64,000 bases of DNA, from positions 1,426,001 to 1,490,000 of the forward strand of contig NZ_CP154631.1 of assembly GCF_039555755.1 (NCBI RefSeq), read 5' to 3'. Numbering within the stretch: the first letter of the stretch is position 1; the number at the start of each line of letters is the position of its first letter. Under the pieces are notes generated by a model. The model had not been told where the DNA came from. It saw only the letters and a list, made by a program, of their open reading frames with translations, and did not search any database. This document shows positions 26,659-36,312 of this stretch, in pieces. Source of the stretch: Pseudomonas sediminis. Lineage in GTDB: Bacteria; Pseudomonadota; Gammaproteobacteria; Pseudomonadales; Pseudomonadaceae. The position numbers were made by a program, and so were the translations under genes.

Positions 26659-28068
26659 TCAGGCGACACGCCAGGGCCGCAGTATCAATGCCATGCCGGC
26701 GAGCGTCGCCGCCGCGAACAGCGTACTCAGCCCCAGTTGCAACCAGGTGTCTGCCACGCCGAAAAGACCTCCTGCGCTGATACCCAGCAACAAGCCCGCG
26801 CACAGCCAGTACCGCACCCAGGCCAACTGGCCCAGAAGCGCCTGGCGGCGCATGAGCGCCAGGGCCGTGACCAGCACGCCTGCCACGGCTGCCAGCGGTA
26901 TGCCGGCCAACCCCAGCCACCAGGGCAGCGCCAGCAACAACAGCGCGTTGACGCCGCTGCCCAGAAGTTCGCAGTACAGCGGCTGAACCGTGTCGCCGGT
27001 TGAATAGGCATAACGGGCGAGCAAGGCATTCCAACAACCGAACACCAGCGGCAGGGCAAACCAGGCAAGCAGCGCCGGTAGCGGATCAGCCCCCAGCGAT
27101 GACGGCAGCAGCAATGCCACCAGCGCAGGGGCGGCGCCCACCAGGCCGATGCCGGCCGGCAACGCGAGCAGGCTTGCCGTCTCGACCCCACGTCTGAGCA
27201 GAGGAATACGCTGCGTATCGGCTCGGCTACTCATCAGGCCCAGCAGCACCTGATTGAGGCTCATCAATGCCACAAGCGGAAGGTTCACCAGCTTGCGGGC
27301 CAGGTTGACCCAGGTAACAGCGCCCTCCCCGAGCAGCGACGCGACTGAACGCTCAAGCAGGGCAAGCCCCTGGCTAGCCGCGTTGCTGCCAACCAACGGC
27401 AACATGCGCTGCCCCAGTAGCCGAAGTGCCTGCAGGGAGCCGTTGCTGCGCCATGGCCTCCAGCCCTGTTTCCATTGCCAGGGCAGCAGCGAGCCGGCCA
27501 TCAGCACGCTGCCCAGCACGCAGGCCTCGGCTACACCGGAGACACTGCTTTGCGCCCCCATGCTTGCCAGATAGACCACGGGCGGTGCGTTGAACAGCAC
27601 CGAGCCCAATCCCGCCATCACGAAGCGCTCGCTGGCCTGCAGCGGCACACTGAGCAGCGCATGCAGCACGAAACCCGGTATGCACCACGCAAGCAGCCGC
27701 AAGGTGTCACCTGCCTGGACCTGCCCGGCATCGCTCAGGCCCAGGCCGATCACACCGACAATCCATGGAGCCGTAACGAGCACCAGCAGCGCGACGGCCA
27801 GACCGATCAACGCAAGCTGCGGCAACAGCGCCCCCATCCAGCGACGACGCCCCACCTCGTCCTCGGCCAGATAAAGAGGCAACGCGGCGGCACTGAGCAG
27901 CCCACCGGTCAGCGACATGCGAACCGCCTCCGGCAGAAACAGTGCGACAAGGAAGGCATCGCTCTGCGCGCCAGCGCCCCATGCGCTGACCAGCAGCCAC
28001 TCACGGGCAAAGCCCAGCGCCAGGCCGAACAGGGTAACCAGGGTGAGCGACGCGGCGGAGCCAAGCAT
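26659..28068 (-). CDS. pslK: PslK-like MurJ/MviN-family lipid-linked polysaccharide flippase
   Basis: 469-aa inner-membrane protein with about 12-14 membrane segments and the MurJ-type start (LTLVTLFGLALGFAREWLLV, SDAFLVALFLPEAVR). As a Wzx-like flippase it would move lipid-linked Psl repeat units to the periplasmic face. Its place after the polymerase-like gene and before the acyltransferase equals the pslJ-pslK-pslL order of P. aeruginosa. It starts 8 bp after pslJ. Confidence 0.88.
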   Translation of the reverse strand: MLGSAASLTLVTLFGLALGFAREWLLVSAWGAGAQSDAFLVALFLPEAVRMSLTGGLLSAAALPLYLAEDEVGRRRWMGALLPQLALIGLAVALLVLVTAPWIVGVIGLGLSDAGQVQAGDTLRLLAWCIPGFVLHALLSVPLQASERFVMAGLGSVLFNAPPVVYLASMGAQSSVSGVAEACVLGSVLMAGSLLPWQWKQGWRPWRSNGSLQALRLLGQRMLPLVGSNAASQGLALLERSVASLLGEGAVTWVNLARKLVNLPLVALMSLNQVLLGLMSSRADTQRIPLLRRGVETASLLALPAGIGLVGAAPALVALLLPSSLGADPLPALLAWFALPLVFGCWNALLARYAYSTGDTVQPLYCELLGSGVNALLLLALPWWLGLAGIPLAAVAGVLVTALALMRRQALLGQLAWVRYWLCAGLLLGISAGGLFGVADTWLQLGLSTLFAAATLAGMALILRPWRVA

Positions 28069-28076
28069 GGTCGCCC

Positions 28077-29495
28077 TCAGCCTCGCTCGTTGACCACGAC
28101 ACCCAGGCGCTGGCGCTGCAATCCGCGATGGAGCTTGCGAGCAGGGAACAGCCGCCTGGCCTCCAGCAGATTGATACCCACCAGCAACCAGAACACGCCG
28201 ATCATCACCACCGCGAAGCTGAAGTAATGGTCGAACAGACCGCTTATCAGCGCTGCCAGCACACCACCCAGGCTACCCAGCCAGATCGCATTGTCCCGCG
28301 TCAGCACGATAGCCCCCTGCTCAGGCCGGCTCTCGCGCCACCAGCACCAGGTGACGGCGATGAACAACAGCATGCCGCCAAGCCCCAGCTTGTACATGAA
28401 GTTGAGCCACAGGTTGGAGATGCCGATCAGGTCAGTGCCTTCGATAGGCGGCTCCAGCTTGAAGCCCAGACCGAACGGGTAGCCAAGCACCGCCCTGGGG
28501 AACATCCGGTATTCGTCGAATCGCTCCTGTGTACTGGCGTTATCCGAGGAGAAGATCGTCGCCAGGCGTTCCTGCAGAGGCGGGTAACTCATCACCAGCG
28601 CAACGACAAGCACGGCACCGAGCATCAACAGGCGACCGGTATAGGGAACTCGCCGTCCCGCCATCCAGATCAGTACCACGGTCAGGCTCAGCATCGCCCC
28701 GCGCGAACTGCACAGCAGCAGTGCCGCAGCCCCCAGCAAGGCGACGCACAGCCCCAGCCAGCGCCGCCAGCCTTCATTGGCAAGGCCAAAACACAGCGCC
28801 AGGGGCAACAACAGCGCCATGATGCCGCCCGTGGCATTGGGGTGCATCCAGGGCGAGCCCATGCGCGATGAAAGCGCATTCAGGGCGAAGCCGAGCATAT
28901 CCAGGTTGCCGTAACTGAAGAACGTCAGCACCGGCAGCATGCCGGAAGCCGAGCGGGTCCTCAGGAATACCGCGATCGACAGGAGCAGCATCGCCAACGT
29001 GCCGAGCAACAGGCAGACAACCAGCAACTCCCGGTTTTTGCGCTCCTGCAGCAGCTTGGCAGCGAGGAACACGACGGAAAGGTTGAGCAACCAGCGCAGC
29101 CAGTTGGACAGACCGCTGGCGGTGCCTTGTGTGGTGAGCTGCCCCACCACGAAGGGCAGGATACTGAACAGCATCAGCACCATGAGCCAGCGCTCGGTGG
29201 TGCCGGTGACCGCGACCCGGGAGGCCGGGGAAATGAACGCCTGCCACAGCAAGGCACCCCAGGTCAGCGCCAGCAGCGCCTCGCTGACGGTGGTACGAAT
29301 TCCCAGGTTGACCGTCGCGTAGGGCATGAAGGTGGCAAGCAGCGCGAACAGCAGCAGCCCCCACAACGGAAAGCGCAGTACGCTCAGGGCCACCGCCACG
29401 GCGAAGACGGCCGCCACGGCCTTGACCGGGGACAGAAACAGCAGCAGCGCACCAAATACGGCGCCAACGACGATGGCAATTAGCTTTCCTGGCAT
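28077..29495 (-). CDS. pslJ: PslJ-like O-antigen ligase/polymerase family protein
   Basis: 472-aa protein with about 12 hydrophobic segments of the Wzy_C / O-antigen ligase superfamily. A large periplasmic loop lies between segments (about residues 325-385: SSDNASTQERFDEYRMFPRA). It probably polymerises Psl repeat units in the periplasm; this is inferred from the family and operon position. Its ATG overlaps the pslI stop by one base (TAATG). Confidence 0.88.
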   Translation of the reverse strand: MPGKLIAIVVGAVFGALLLFLSPVKAVAAVFAVAVALSVLRFPLWGLLLFALLATFMPYATVNLGIRTTVSEALLALTWGALLWQAFISPASRVAVTGTTERWLMVLMLFSILPFVVGQLTTQGTASGLSNWLRWLLNLSVVFLAAKLLQERKNRELLVVCLLLGTLAMLLLSIAVFLRTRSASGMLPVLTFFSYGNLDMLGFALNALSSRMGSPWMHPNATGGIMALLLPLALCFGLANEGWRRWLGLCVALLGAAALLLCSSRGAMLSLTVVLIWMAGRRVPYTGRLLMLGAVLVVALVMSYPPLQERLATIFSSDNASTQERFDEYRMFPRAVLGYPFGLGFKLEPPIEGTDLIGISNLWLNFMYKLGLGGMLLFIAVTWCWWRESRPEQGAIVLTRDNAIWLGSLGGVLAALISGLFDHYFSFAVVMIGVFWLLVGINLLEARRLFPARKLHRGLQRQRLGVVVNERG

Positions 29496-30595
29496 TACGA
29501 ACTCACTTCCGCGATCAATTCAATCAGGCGATTACGATAGGTTGCCGGGCCGAATCGCTCAGCCCACTGACGCAACAGTTGTGGGTCCTCGGCCGGCTCC
29601 GCAGACAGCCCTAGCATGAGCTGTACCAGTGCCGGCCCATCACTGGGCGAGAAACGCGGGCTGTTCGCAGGCGCCACCTCTTCGAGGGAGGAGCCGCGAG
29701 CCACGGCCACCGGCACCCCCAGGCTCAAGGCCTCGACAACCGGCAGACCGAATCCTTCGGCGTATGAGGGCTGCCAGAGCCGCTGCGCTCGCGCATACAC
29801 GGCGTGAAGCTGCGCATCATCGAGTCCCGACAAGGCATGCAGGCCTGGCAGGTCACGCTGCGCCTGAGGCAAGTGGTCCAGGCTGCCGACCATCATCAGA
29901 TCAGGAGTTTCAGCAGACTCACGCCTGGCCTGCGCCCAGGCTTCGACGAACCATGGGATGTTCTTGCGCAACTCCCGCGTGCCCACCACCAGCCAGTAAC
30001 GTGAAGGCAATGGCCGGGCAAGCGCCGCAGGTTGCCCACTGAAACCTTCTACCAGGTTGGGCAGCACCCGAACCTTGTCGGCTACGCCAGGAAACAACCG
30101 CACCGCCTCGTCGGCAGTGAAGCGCGAAGGAGTCCAGATCTGATCGGCCGCCCGCACCGCATAGCTGATCGAAAGGCGGTCGCAGGCACGGTAGACCGCA
30201 GCCTTGAAAGCGTTGGCGTGGTAATTCTTGAGCGTGATCTGAAACAGATCGTGCAGCAACAGCGCGTAACGCGTGCCCTTGGGACGCGGAGGCAGGGGCA
30301 GCCCCATGTTGAAGTTCGCGATGTACAGATCTATACCCTGCCTGCGCAGTTCGCCCGGCAGAAAACAGGCCTCGAAGCGCAGCCGGTTGTGAGGCTGGTG
30401 CATCGAAGCCGAGGCGCAATCCCAGGGCGGACAGCAAACCTGCTGGCGCAGCTCGGCCCCTGACGGCGCAACGGCATAGCGGGTGAGGGTTACATCGGGA
30501 AGTTCGCGCAGCACGCGCTCCATCGCCAGCACCTGACGACTGATGCCCGACATCGGCGCAGACGCCACCATCCGATAGTCGAGGCCTATGCGCAT
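29495..30595 (-). CDS. pslI: PslI-like family 4 glycosyltransferase
   Basis: 366-aa cytoplasmic GT-B glycosyltransferase. The N-domain has GISRQVLAMERVL, and the C-terminal nucleotide-sugar domain has YWLVVGTRELRKN, ALSGLDDAQLHAVYARA and QPSYAEGFGLPVVEALSLG, whose E-x7-E motif is the GT4 hallmark. It adds one sugar to the lipid-linked Psl repeat. I start it at the ATG at 30595 because the upstream extension of the frame lies wholly inside pslH and is not protein-like; it then overlaps pslH by 10 bp. Confidence 0.9.
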   Translation of the reverse strand: MRIGLDYRMVASAPMSGISRQVLAMERVLRELPDVTLTRYAVAPSGAELRQQVCCPPWDCASASMHQPHNRLRFEACFLPGELRRQGIDLYIANFNMGLPLPPRPKGTRYALLLHDLFQITLKNYHANAFKAAVYRACDRLSISYAVRAADQIWTPSRFTADEAVRLFPGVADKVRVLPNLVEGFSGQPAALARPLPSRYWLVVGTRELRKNIPWFVEAWAQARRESAETPDLMMVGSLDHLPQAQRDLPGLHALSGLDDAQLHAVYARAQRLWQPSYAEGFGLPVVEALSLGVPVAVARGSSLEEVAPANSPRFSPSDGPALVQLMLGLSAEPAEDPQLLRQWAERFGPATYRNRLIELIAEVSS

Positions 30596-31803
30596 GACGC
30601 CTCCGACACCGGCTGGCGCGCCAGGTCTTGGTAGATGGCCTGCAACTGGCTGGCAGCGACCGCCCAGTCGTGATGGACACGGACATACTCGCGCCCGGCC
30701 TGGCCGAGTCGCGCGGCATCCGCCGGCTGGTCCAGCACCTCGGACAACGCCACGGCCAGTTGCTGCGCCGTCTCGCCAGCCAGATAGTCGCGCCCCGGCT
30801 CCAGCGCCAGGCCGGAAACCCCCTGCGCGGTACTCACCAGCGGCAGGCCGGCGGCAAGGGCCTCCAGCACTTTGAGCTTCGAGCCACCGCCATGGCGCAA
30901 CGGGGCAAGAAACACCGACGACTGCGACTGCAGCGCCGGGAGATCGCGGACGAACCCCTGCCACTCGATTCGCTTGTCAGGCCAGCGCTCAGGCCATTGG
31001 GCCGGCAGCGCATGCCCGCAGATGCTGATGACGGCACGCGGGTTGCGTTGCCACAGCAGCGGCATGATCTCGTCCAGCGCCCACCGCACGGCATCGACGT
31101 TCGGCGAGTACTCGTAATTGCCGAGAAACAGGACCCTCTGGCAAGCATTGTCGGGCGTTGCGCCAGCGAACTGAGCGCAGTCCACGCCATTCACCACCAC
31201 GGCCACCGGTTGCCCCGCCAGACGCTGCATCACGGCCGCATCCGCTTCGGTCACGGCGACCACACGTGCCGCCTGCCTGAGCACCTGGCGCTCCCAGCGC
31301 CGGTAACGCCACTGGTCGAACCAGACGAAAGGCCGCGCCCAGCTCGGAAAGCGGGAATAGGTGGCCGCCCCCAGCGATGACTCGACATTGTGCTCGGTCA
31401 GTACGAACGGCTGCCGGTGTTCACGGAGCGGCTTTCGCAACGGCTCGATGGTATAGCTGTGCTCCACCTGCACGACATCCCATCGTTGCTGCAGCAACTC
31501 GACGAACGCGGCCTGCATGCGTGGGGCATAGCCATTCACGCCAGCCAGCAGAGGGGCTGGCGCGAACAGCGCCACGAACAGGCTTGCGAAGCTGCGCAGC
31601 GGGCGGCGCGGCACGACGATCAGTTGCTCGAGCAAAGGCTCGAGCATCGCCCGGTCGTCGGCGCTCAGTGGTTCCTTGCTCTGCACCAGCAACGTGATGC
31701 GGTGCCCACGTTCGGCCAGACTGCGCAGCAGGTTGTACTGGCGGGTCTTGCCACCGCTGGTGGTGGGCCAGGGCGAATAAGGGAGAACCCACAATAAACG
31801 CAT
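30586..31803 (-). CDS. pslH: PslH-like family 4 glycosyltransferase
   Basis: 405-aa GT-B glycosyltransferase. The N-terminal donor/acceptor part starts MRLLWVLPYSPWPTTSGGKT, the usual glycine-rich loop with a tyrosine-proline lead, and the C-terminal domain has FLGNYEYSPN and GGGSKLKVLEALAAGLPLV with the E-x7-E-type motif. It probably transfers mannose or another sugar in assembly of the Psl pentasaccharide repeat. It follows pslG by 6 bp and overlaps pslI. Confidence 0.9.
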   Translation of the reverse strand: MRLLWVLPYSPWPTTSGGKTRQYNLLRSLAERGHRITLLVQSKEPLSADDRAMLEPLLEQLIVVPRRPLRSFASLFVALFAPAPLLAGVNGYAPRMQAAFVELLQQRWDVVQVEHSYTIEPLRKPLREHRQPFVLTEHNVESSLGAATYSRFPSWARPFVWFDQWRYRRWERQVLRQAARVVAVTEADAAVMQRLAGQPVAVVVNGVDCAQFAGATPDNACQRVLFLGNYEYSPNVDAVRWALDEIMPLLWQRNPRAVISICGHALPAQWPERWPDKRIEWQGFVRDLPALQSQSSVFLAPLRHGGGSKLKVLEALAAGLPLVSTAQGVSGLALEPGRDYLAGETAQQLAVALSEVLDQPADAARLGQAGREYVRVHHDWAVAASQLQAIYQDLARQPVSEASCA

Positions 31804-31809
31804 CTAGGT

Positions 31810-33123
31810 TCAGTCCCAGGTCAGTATCTGCAGCGACGGTTTGGTCTTCACCTTCACCCAGCTGCCATTGCCGAGCGCCGTTTCGCGCCCCGTGAGCGGA
31901 TCGTGGAGAACGGCGCGAGTGACTCCCGGAAGCTCAAGCTCAGCGCCCTTCTCCGCCCAGAACATCAGCAGGTTGCGTCCCTTCTCGTCCTTCCAGGCGA
32001 TGTTGTAGAGCCCGTCGATCTTCTTTGCGATCTGCGGAGGCTCGGCGGGTACCAGGCGCGGCCCGGTGATTTTCAGGAACCGTTGCAGCGCCAGGTAGAC
32101 GGGCTTGGGATTGCCTTCAAGATCAAGCAACCCATAGTCACGGTCCCTGACGGTTGCGCGGGTGTCGAGGTCATTGAGGGTGAAGAGAAACACCCGGTCG
32201 AAATCCTGCGTACTCATCAAGGCCAGACGCCGCAGAACGTAATCGGCCTGGCCGTTTCGGCCGATGATGTCCTGGGCCTCCTTGGGCCCCGAATAGCTGG
32301 ACCAGCCCCACTCCGTCGCCCAGATGGCGGGTACACCGGAGCGGCGCAACACATCGTTGAGCTCGCGTGTGCGCAGGGCGAAATCGTTGCTGCCGCGCAT
32401 GTTGCCTTCCGGCAGCTGGGTGTAGGGGTGATAGGCAACGATGGTGTTCAGCCGCTGCACACCCAGTTGGCCGAGCTGCTCGAACATGCTCGCGCCACCG
32501 GGCAGATCGCTGAAGAATGCCAGCCCGGCGCCCACCACCGGTTTGTCGGGGGCGACGCTGCGCAGAGCCCGGGTGCTGGCTTCGAGCAGGCGGGCGTAGC
32601 CAGCCGCATCTGCCTCGGGGCGCCAGAAACCGATCAGATTCGGTTCGTTCCAGACCTGCCAGGCATCGACACTGGGGTAACGCATGGCCAGCAGCGCCAT
32701 GCGCTGGGCGAAAACCTCCGGGTCGCGCGGCGGATACTGATCCTGGTACGGAGACTCCGGCGGGGCCGTGGTGATGAAGCGGGCCGAGCCCACCAGATAG
32801 AAAACGGACTTGAGCTGCTGGCGCTCCAGATCACGTACCAGCACATCCAGGGCCGCGACGTTGTATTGGTCCTCAGCCAGTTCGATCTGGTCCCAGTGCA
32901 GATCCAGGCGCACCCACTGCAAACCAAGCGCCTTCAGACGCTCCATCTGCTGGTTGTACCGCTCCGGGCTGAACCACAGGAACTGTGCATTGACGCCCAG
33001 GAAATCCTTCCAGACCACCTCACGCGGCGCCTTGAGCGCGTGCATCTGGGCATCCACCCGCATCCCCCACATCAGCAGGCTTCCAAGCAGAACGATCATC
33101 AAGGCGGCGGCTATCTTTCTCAT
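31810..33123 (-). CDS. pslG: PslG-like periplasmic glycoside hydrolase (GH39-type)
   Basis: 437-aa protein with an N-terminal membrane/signal segment (about residues 4-22) and a (beta/alpha)8 hydrolase domain. The acid/base Glu is E160 in WNEPN and the nucleophile is E271 in ATEWGW. The spacing of 111 residues equals that of the catalytic pair I know for P. aeruginosa PslG (E165/E276). PslG trims or releases Psl chains in the periplasm. The ATG at 33123 overlaps the pslF stop (ATGA) and decides the start. Confidence 0.92.
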   Translation of the reverse strand: MRKIAAALMIVLLGSLLMWGMRVDAQMHALKAPREVVWKDFLGVNAQFLWFSPERYNQQMERLKALGLQWVRLDLHWDQIELAEDQYNVAALDVLVRDLERQQLKSVFYLVGSARFITTAPPESPYQDQYPPRDPEVFAQRMALLAMRYPSVDAWQVWNEPNLIGFWRPEADAAGYARLLEASTRALRSVAPDKPVVGAGLAFFSDLPGGASMFEQLGQLGVQRLNTIVAYHPYTQLPEGNMRGSNDFALRTRELNDVLRRSGVPAIWATEWGWSSYSGPKEAQDIIGRNGQADYVLRRLALMSTQDFDRVFLFTLNDLDTRATVRDRDYGLLDLEGNPKPVYLALQRFLKITGPRLVPAEPPQIAKKIDGLYNIAWKDEKGRNLLMFWAEKGAELELPGVTRAVLHDPLTGRETALGNGSWVKVKTKPSLQILTWD

Positions 33124-34307
33124 GGCATCGGCTCCTGTCTGCACAGTTCGTCGAAGTGCTCGTGAAAACGCCGCCCAATATTGCTCCACCGGCGCTCACG
33201 CCCGATCGAGCTTGCCCGGTCCGCCCAGGCCGCAGCCAGTTGTGGCTGACGAGCGATACCCTGCAACGCCTGCGCGAGCGCCTCGACATTTCCCTGAGCA
33301 TAGGTCATGCCGTTTCCGCTACTGACCTCTTCGGCAAATGCCCTGGCGTCCGAGGTAATCGCTCCACGACCGCAGGCCGCAGCCCAGGAAAGTGCACCAC
33401 TGGTGCCACGTTGCTCACCCAGGATGCGCAGCTTCTGCGACTCCCGGTACGGCAGCACCATGACATGGTGCTGCTGAATGACTTGGGCGATTTCCTCGCG
33501 CGGCAGGTCCAGGCGCCAGTCGATGCTGTCCTGCAGTTGAAGGCGACCGATCAACTCGCGAAGCTCGTCGAGGTAGTCGTTACGCCCGCCAAATGCCATC
33601 TCGGCTGCGGTACCGCCAGCGAGCGTGAGGCGCAGGCGTCCGTGCAGCGACTCGTCGGCCTGCAGAACCCTGGCCAGGGCCTGCAGAAGATCCTCGATGC
33701 CCTTGCCCCGGTAGATGAAGCCGAAATACAGCAGACGTATCACTCCCAGCTCCGGCAGGGCAGCCGGCGCTATGTCGAGATTGCCGTGCGGGACCACGGC
33801 GACCCGCCCGTCGGCAAGCCCCATGCGCTGGCGCAGGCAGGATGCGCCGAGCCCTGTCAGGGTGAACAGGCGATTCATGCCGTGCGCCAGCTTGCGCTCC
33901 TGACGCAACGTGAACGGGTCATTCAGCACCACCGCCGCCTGCTGCAGCAGGCCCGGAAAACGTTCCGTCCAGGCCAGGACGCGCGGCAACTTCGCCGGGC
34001 GCCATACCAGGCGCTCGGGATCGTGGATGGTCGCCGTCAACGGCAGCGCGGGATAACGCATGCGCAGCAGCTCCAGCGCATGGAACTCACGCAGACGCCC
34101 ACCGCCAAGCTCGCCATGAACCAGGTCGACGCCGCTCCAATCGAACGATGACACCCGGGCATTGACGGCCTCCGGCTCTGCGCCACACCCGGCCAGCGGG
34201 GTCAGTACTTCGACCCCGTCGGCTTCCAGCGCCGCCTTGAAATGCCCCGCGTAATCGGCAATGCCGTTCTTCTCGGGGGGCAACGGCGCCAGCAGGGCAA
34301 TGCGCAT
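33120..34307 (-). CDS. pslF: PslF-like family 4 glycosyltransferase
   Basis: 395-aa GT-B glycosyltransferase of Psl repeat synthesis. The N-domain begins MRIALLAPLPPEKNGIADYA with a glycine-rich turn. The C-terminal part has LLYFGFIYRGKGIEDLL and the conserved GTSGALSWAAACGRGAI, which occupies the sugar-nucleotide loop. The start at 34307 overlaps the pslE stop by one base (TGATG); the upstream extension of the frame is rejected. Confidence 0.9.
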   Translation of the reverse strand: MRIALLAPLPPEKNGIADYAGHFKAALEADGVEVLTPLAGCGAEPEAVNARVSSFDWSGVDLVHGELGGGRLREFHALELLRMRYPALPLTATIHDPERLVWRPAKLPRVLAWTERFPGLLQQAAVVLNDPFTLRQERKLAHGMNRLFTLTGLGASCLRQRMGLADGRVAVVPHGNLDIAPAALPELGVIRLLYFGFIYRGKGIEDLLQALARVLQADESLHGRLRLTLAGGTAAEMAFGGRNDYLDELRELIGRLQLQDSIDWRLDLPREEIAQVIQQHHVMVLPYRESQKLRILGEQRGTSGALSWAAACGRGAITSDARAFAEEVSSGNGMTYAQGNVEALAQALQGIARQPQLAAAWADRASSIGRERRWSNIGRRFHEHFDELCRQEPMP

Positions 34308-36298
34308 CAGAACGCGCCTCGGAAACGATCGATCACTTTCAGAACCTTGCCCGGCACCTCGAAGCAACGACGGTTGATGATGATGCCGTCCACCTTGCCG
34401 AACGCGGTGGTGAGAATCGACAGCACGTGCTGGACCACTGGAATGGAGCTTTGTCGTGCCTCTACCACCAGCGCGATCATGTCCGCGCGGCGCAGCGTGA
34501 CAAACGCCTCGCGGCTGTCGAGCAGAGCAGACGCATCGAGCAGCACGACCTCGCCGGGTTGGGCCGGCTCTGCGCCGCCTACGCGTACATTAAGGCCATT
34601 CTCTTCAAGCAACTGACGCATCTGCTCGATGACGAAGCCGACCCCTTCGCCATGACGTGCCGAGGTCAGGCCAAGCATCAAACCATCGCTGGCGATGCGC
34701 TTGAGCGGCATGAAACCATACAGCCGGTAGACACTGGCAGCGAAGGCATTGCTAGTCTGGGCACTGGAATTGTTCCGCTCGGGAAGCGTCGTCCACAGGG
34801 GCAGGCCAAAGCGCGACTCCACTAGGCCGCCATCATGGATGCGCTGATCCAGCAAGTAGCACACATAGACCACCAGCAAGCCCACCAGCGCCGAGAATGG
34901 CAAAGCCAGCAGCAGCATCACCAGCGTCTTGGGGAAGACCCGGGCAGGGTTTAGCGTCGCGGCCTCGATGACTGCGATGTTGCTGATCTGACTGTTGTCC
35001 AGTTCGCGATCAATCCGGGACTTCTCCAGGCTGTCGGTATAGAGCACATAGTTCTTCTCTGCCGCATCCAGCTCACGCTGCAGGCGAGCCACTTCAGGCT
35101 CCTCGCGCATCGCCTCGTTGCGCTGCGCCTCGAGTTCATGCAGTTGAGATTCCTGAGCCGCGAGCTGAGCGCGCAATGCCTTGTTATTGCTGGTTTCGTC
35201 GAGCAGAACACGCTGCAGGTGAATGGACAGCGTATTAGGGGCACGGTCCTCGGAGCTCTGCACCGTATCCCCCTCATCGGCCACCTGCTTCTCCAGCGAG
35301 GCGATCGACTCGTCGAGCGCCCGCACGGGCTCGGCGGTGGTCATATAGGTGCGCAGCATATCGACGCGCTCGAGACGCTTCTGATTGAGCAGACGACGCA
35401 GGTCCTGCTGGGCCGGGTTCAGGGCGATCTGACGAACCGTTACGACCTCCTGAGGCAGCCCCTTCAGTTGATTGCGAGTGTTTTCCAGAACGCTGTCCGA
35501 AGAACTGATCAGGCGCTGGGTATTGAAGCGTTCGCCACGCAGGATGTTGATACGCTCCGACAGGTCCTCCAAACGGTCGGTGATGCTGGCGGCGCCGAGC
35601 CCGGTCATCTTCTGCAGCAACTGTTCTTTGTAGCTCTTGATCTGCAGGGCACTGGCCGCACTCTGCGCTTCGTAGAACGTGAACAGGCTCTTTCGGCCAA
35701 GCGCATCGGTACGCTGGCGCTGATAGATTTCGATCCAGTGCTCGACGATGGCTTGCGCCACATCCGGCTCGTTCCAGGTGAAGCGAATCTCCATAACGCT
35801 CGAACCCAGCGCATGGTCGACCTCGAAGTTCTTCTCCAAGGCACGTGCCAGACGCTCGACGTCGGTCTGTTCCTCGATCACGCCGATGGTTTCGAAGACC
35901 GTGCGCACCCCATCGATAACCGCACCGACAACGCTCTTCACTTCATATTTAATGCGCTTCCATACCCACGGCGGAGGCGGCTGGTTGGCCAGCACTTCCA
36001 GGTAATGCTCAGCCACCTCGCGGACGATCGGCCGGCCGGTGAGCATGCGCTCTTCGTCGACAATCGGATCACGCTGGCTGATGGGCATCACCATAGCCTG
36101 GCGATCGCTGATTTCCAGCGGTAAGGCAGCATCACGCCCCGGCTTCACCAGCAATCGCGCATTGGACTCGTATTTGGCGGGCAGCAGGAATGCGCCCAGC
36201 AGGATCACAACCAGGGTTATCCCCATCGCCCACTTAAATTCTCGCAAGAATATAAACAGCAGACGCAGCAGGTCGCGAAAGGAACGAATTTCGATCAT
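34307..36298 (-). CDS. pslE: PslE-like polysaccharide copolymerase (Wzz/Wzc-type) with degenerate kinase domain
   Basis: 663-aa inner-membrane protein controlling polymer length and export. It has an N-terminal Wzz domain with a membrane segment (about residues 20-42), a long coiled-coil periplasmic region (about 220-440), a second membrane segment near 470-490 and a C-terminal domain of the tyrosine-autokinase fold. In that domain the Walker A loop, expected as GEGKST, reads GEGVG (residues 550-554): the essential Lys is Val, so ATP binding and kinase activity are doubtful. It pairs with the exporter PslD, encoded 14 bp upstream. Confidence 0.92.
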   Translation of the reverse strand: MIEIRSFRDLLRLLFIFLREFKWAMGITLVVILLGAFLLPAKYESNARLLVKPGRDAALPLEISDRQAMVMPISQRDPIVDEERMLTGRPIVREVAEHYLEVLANQPPPPWVWKRIKYEVKSVVGAVIDGVRTVFETIGVIEEQTDVERLARALEKNFEVDHALGSSVMEIRFTWNEPDVAQAIVEHWIEIYQRQRTDALGRKSLFTFYEAQSAASALQIKSYKEQLLQKMTGLGAASITDRLEDLSERINILRGERFNTQRLISSSDSVLENTRNQLKGLPQEVVTVRQIALNPAQQDLRRLLNQKRLERVDMLRTYMTTAEPVRALDESIASLEKQVADEGDTVQSSEDRAPNTLSIHLQRVLLDETSNNKALRAQLAAQESQLHELEAQRNEAMREEPEVARLQRELDAAEKNYVLYTDSLEKSRIDRELDNSQISNIAVIEAATLNPARVFPKTLVMLLLALPFSALVGLLVVYVCYLLDQRIHDGGLVESRFGLPLWTTLPERNNSSAQTSNAFAASVYRLYGFMPLKRIASDGLMLGLTSARHGEGVGFVIEQMRQLLEENGLNVRVGGAEPAQPGEVVLLDASALLDSREAFVTLRRADMIALVVEARQSSIPVVQHVLSILTTAFGKVDGIIINRRCFEVPGKVLKVIDRFRGAF

Positions 36299-36312
36299 GA
36301 GTGTGTCGCTCC

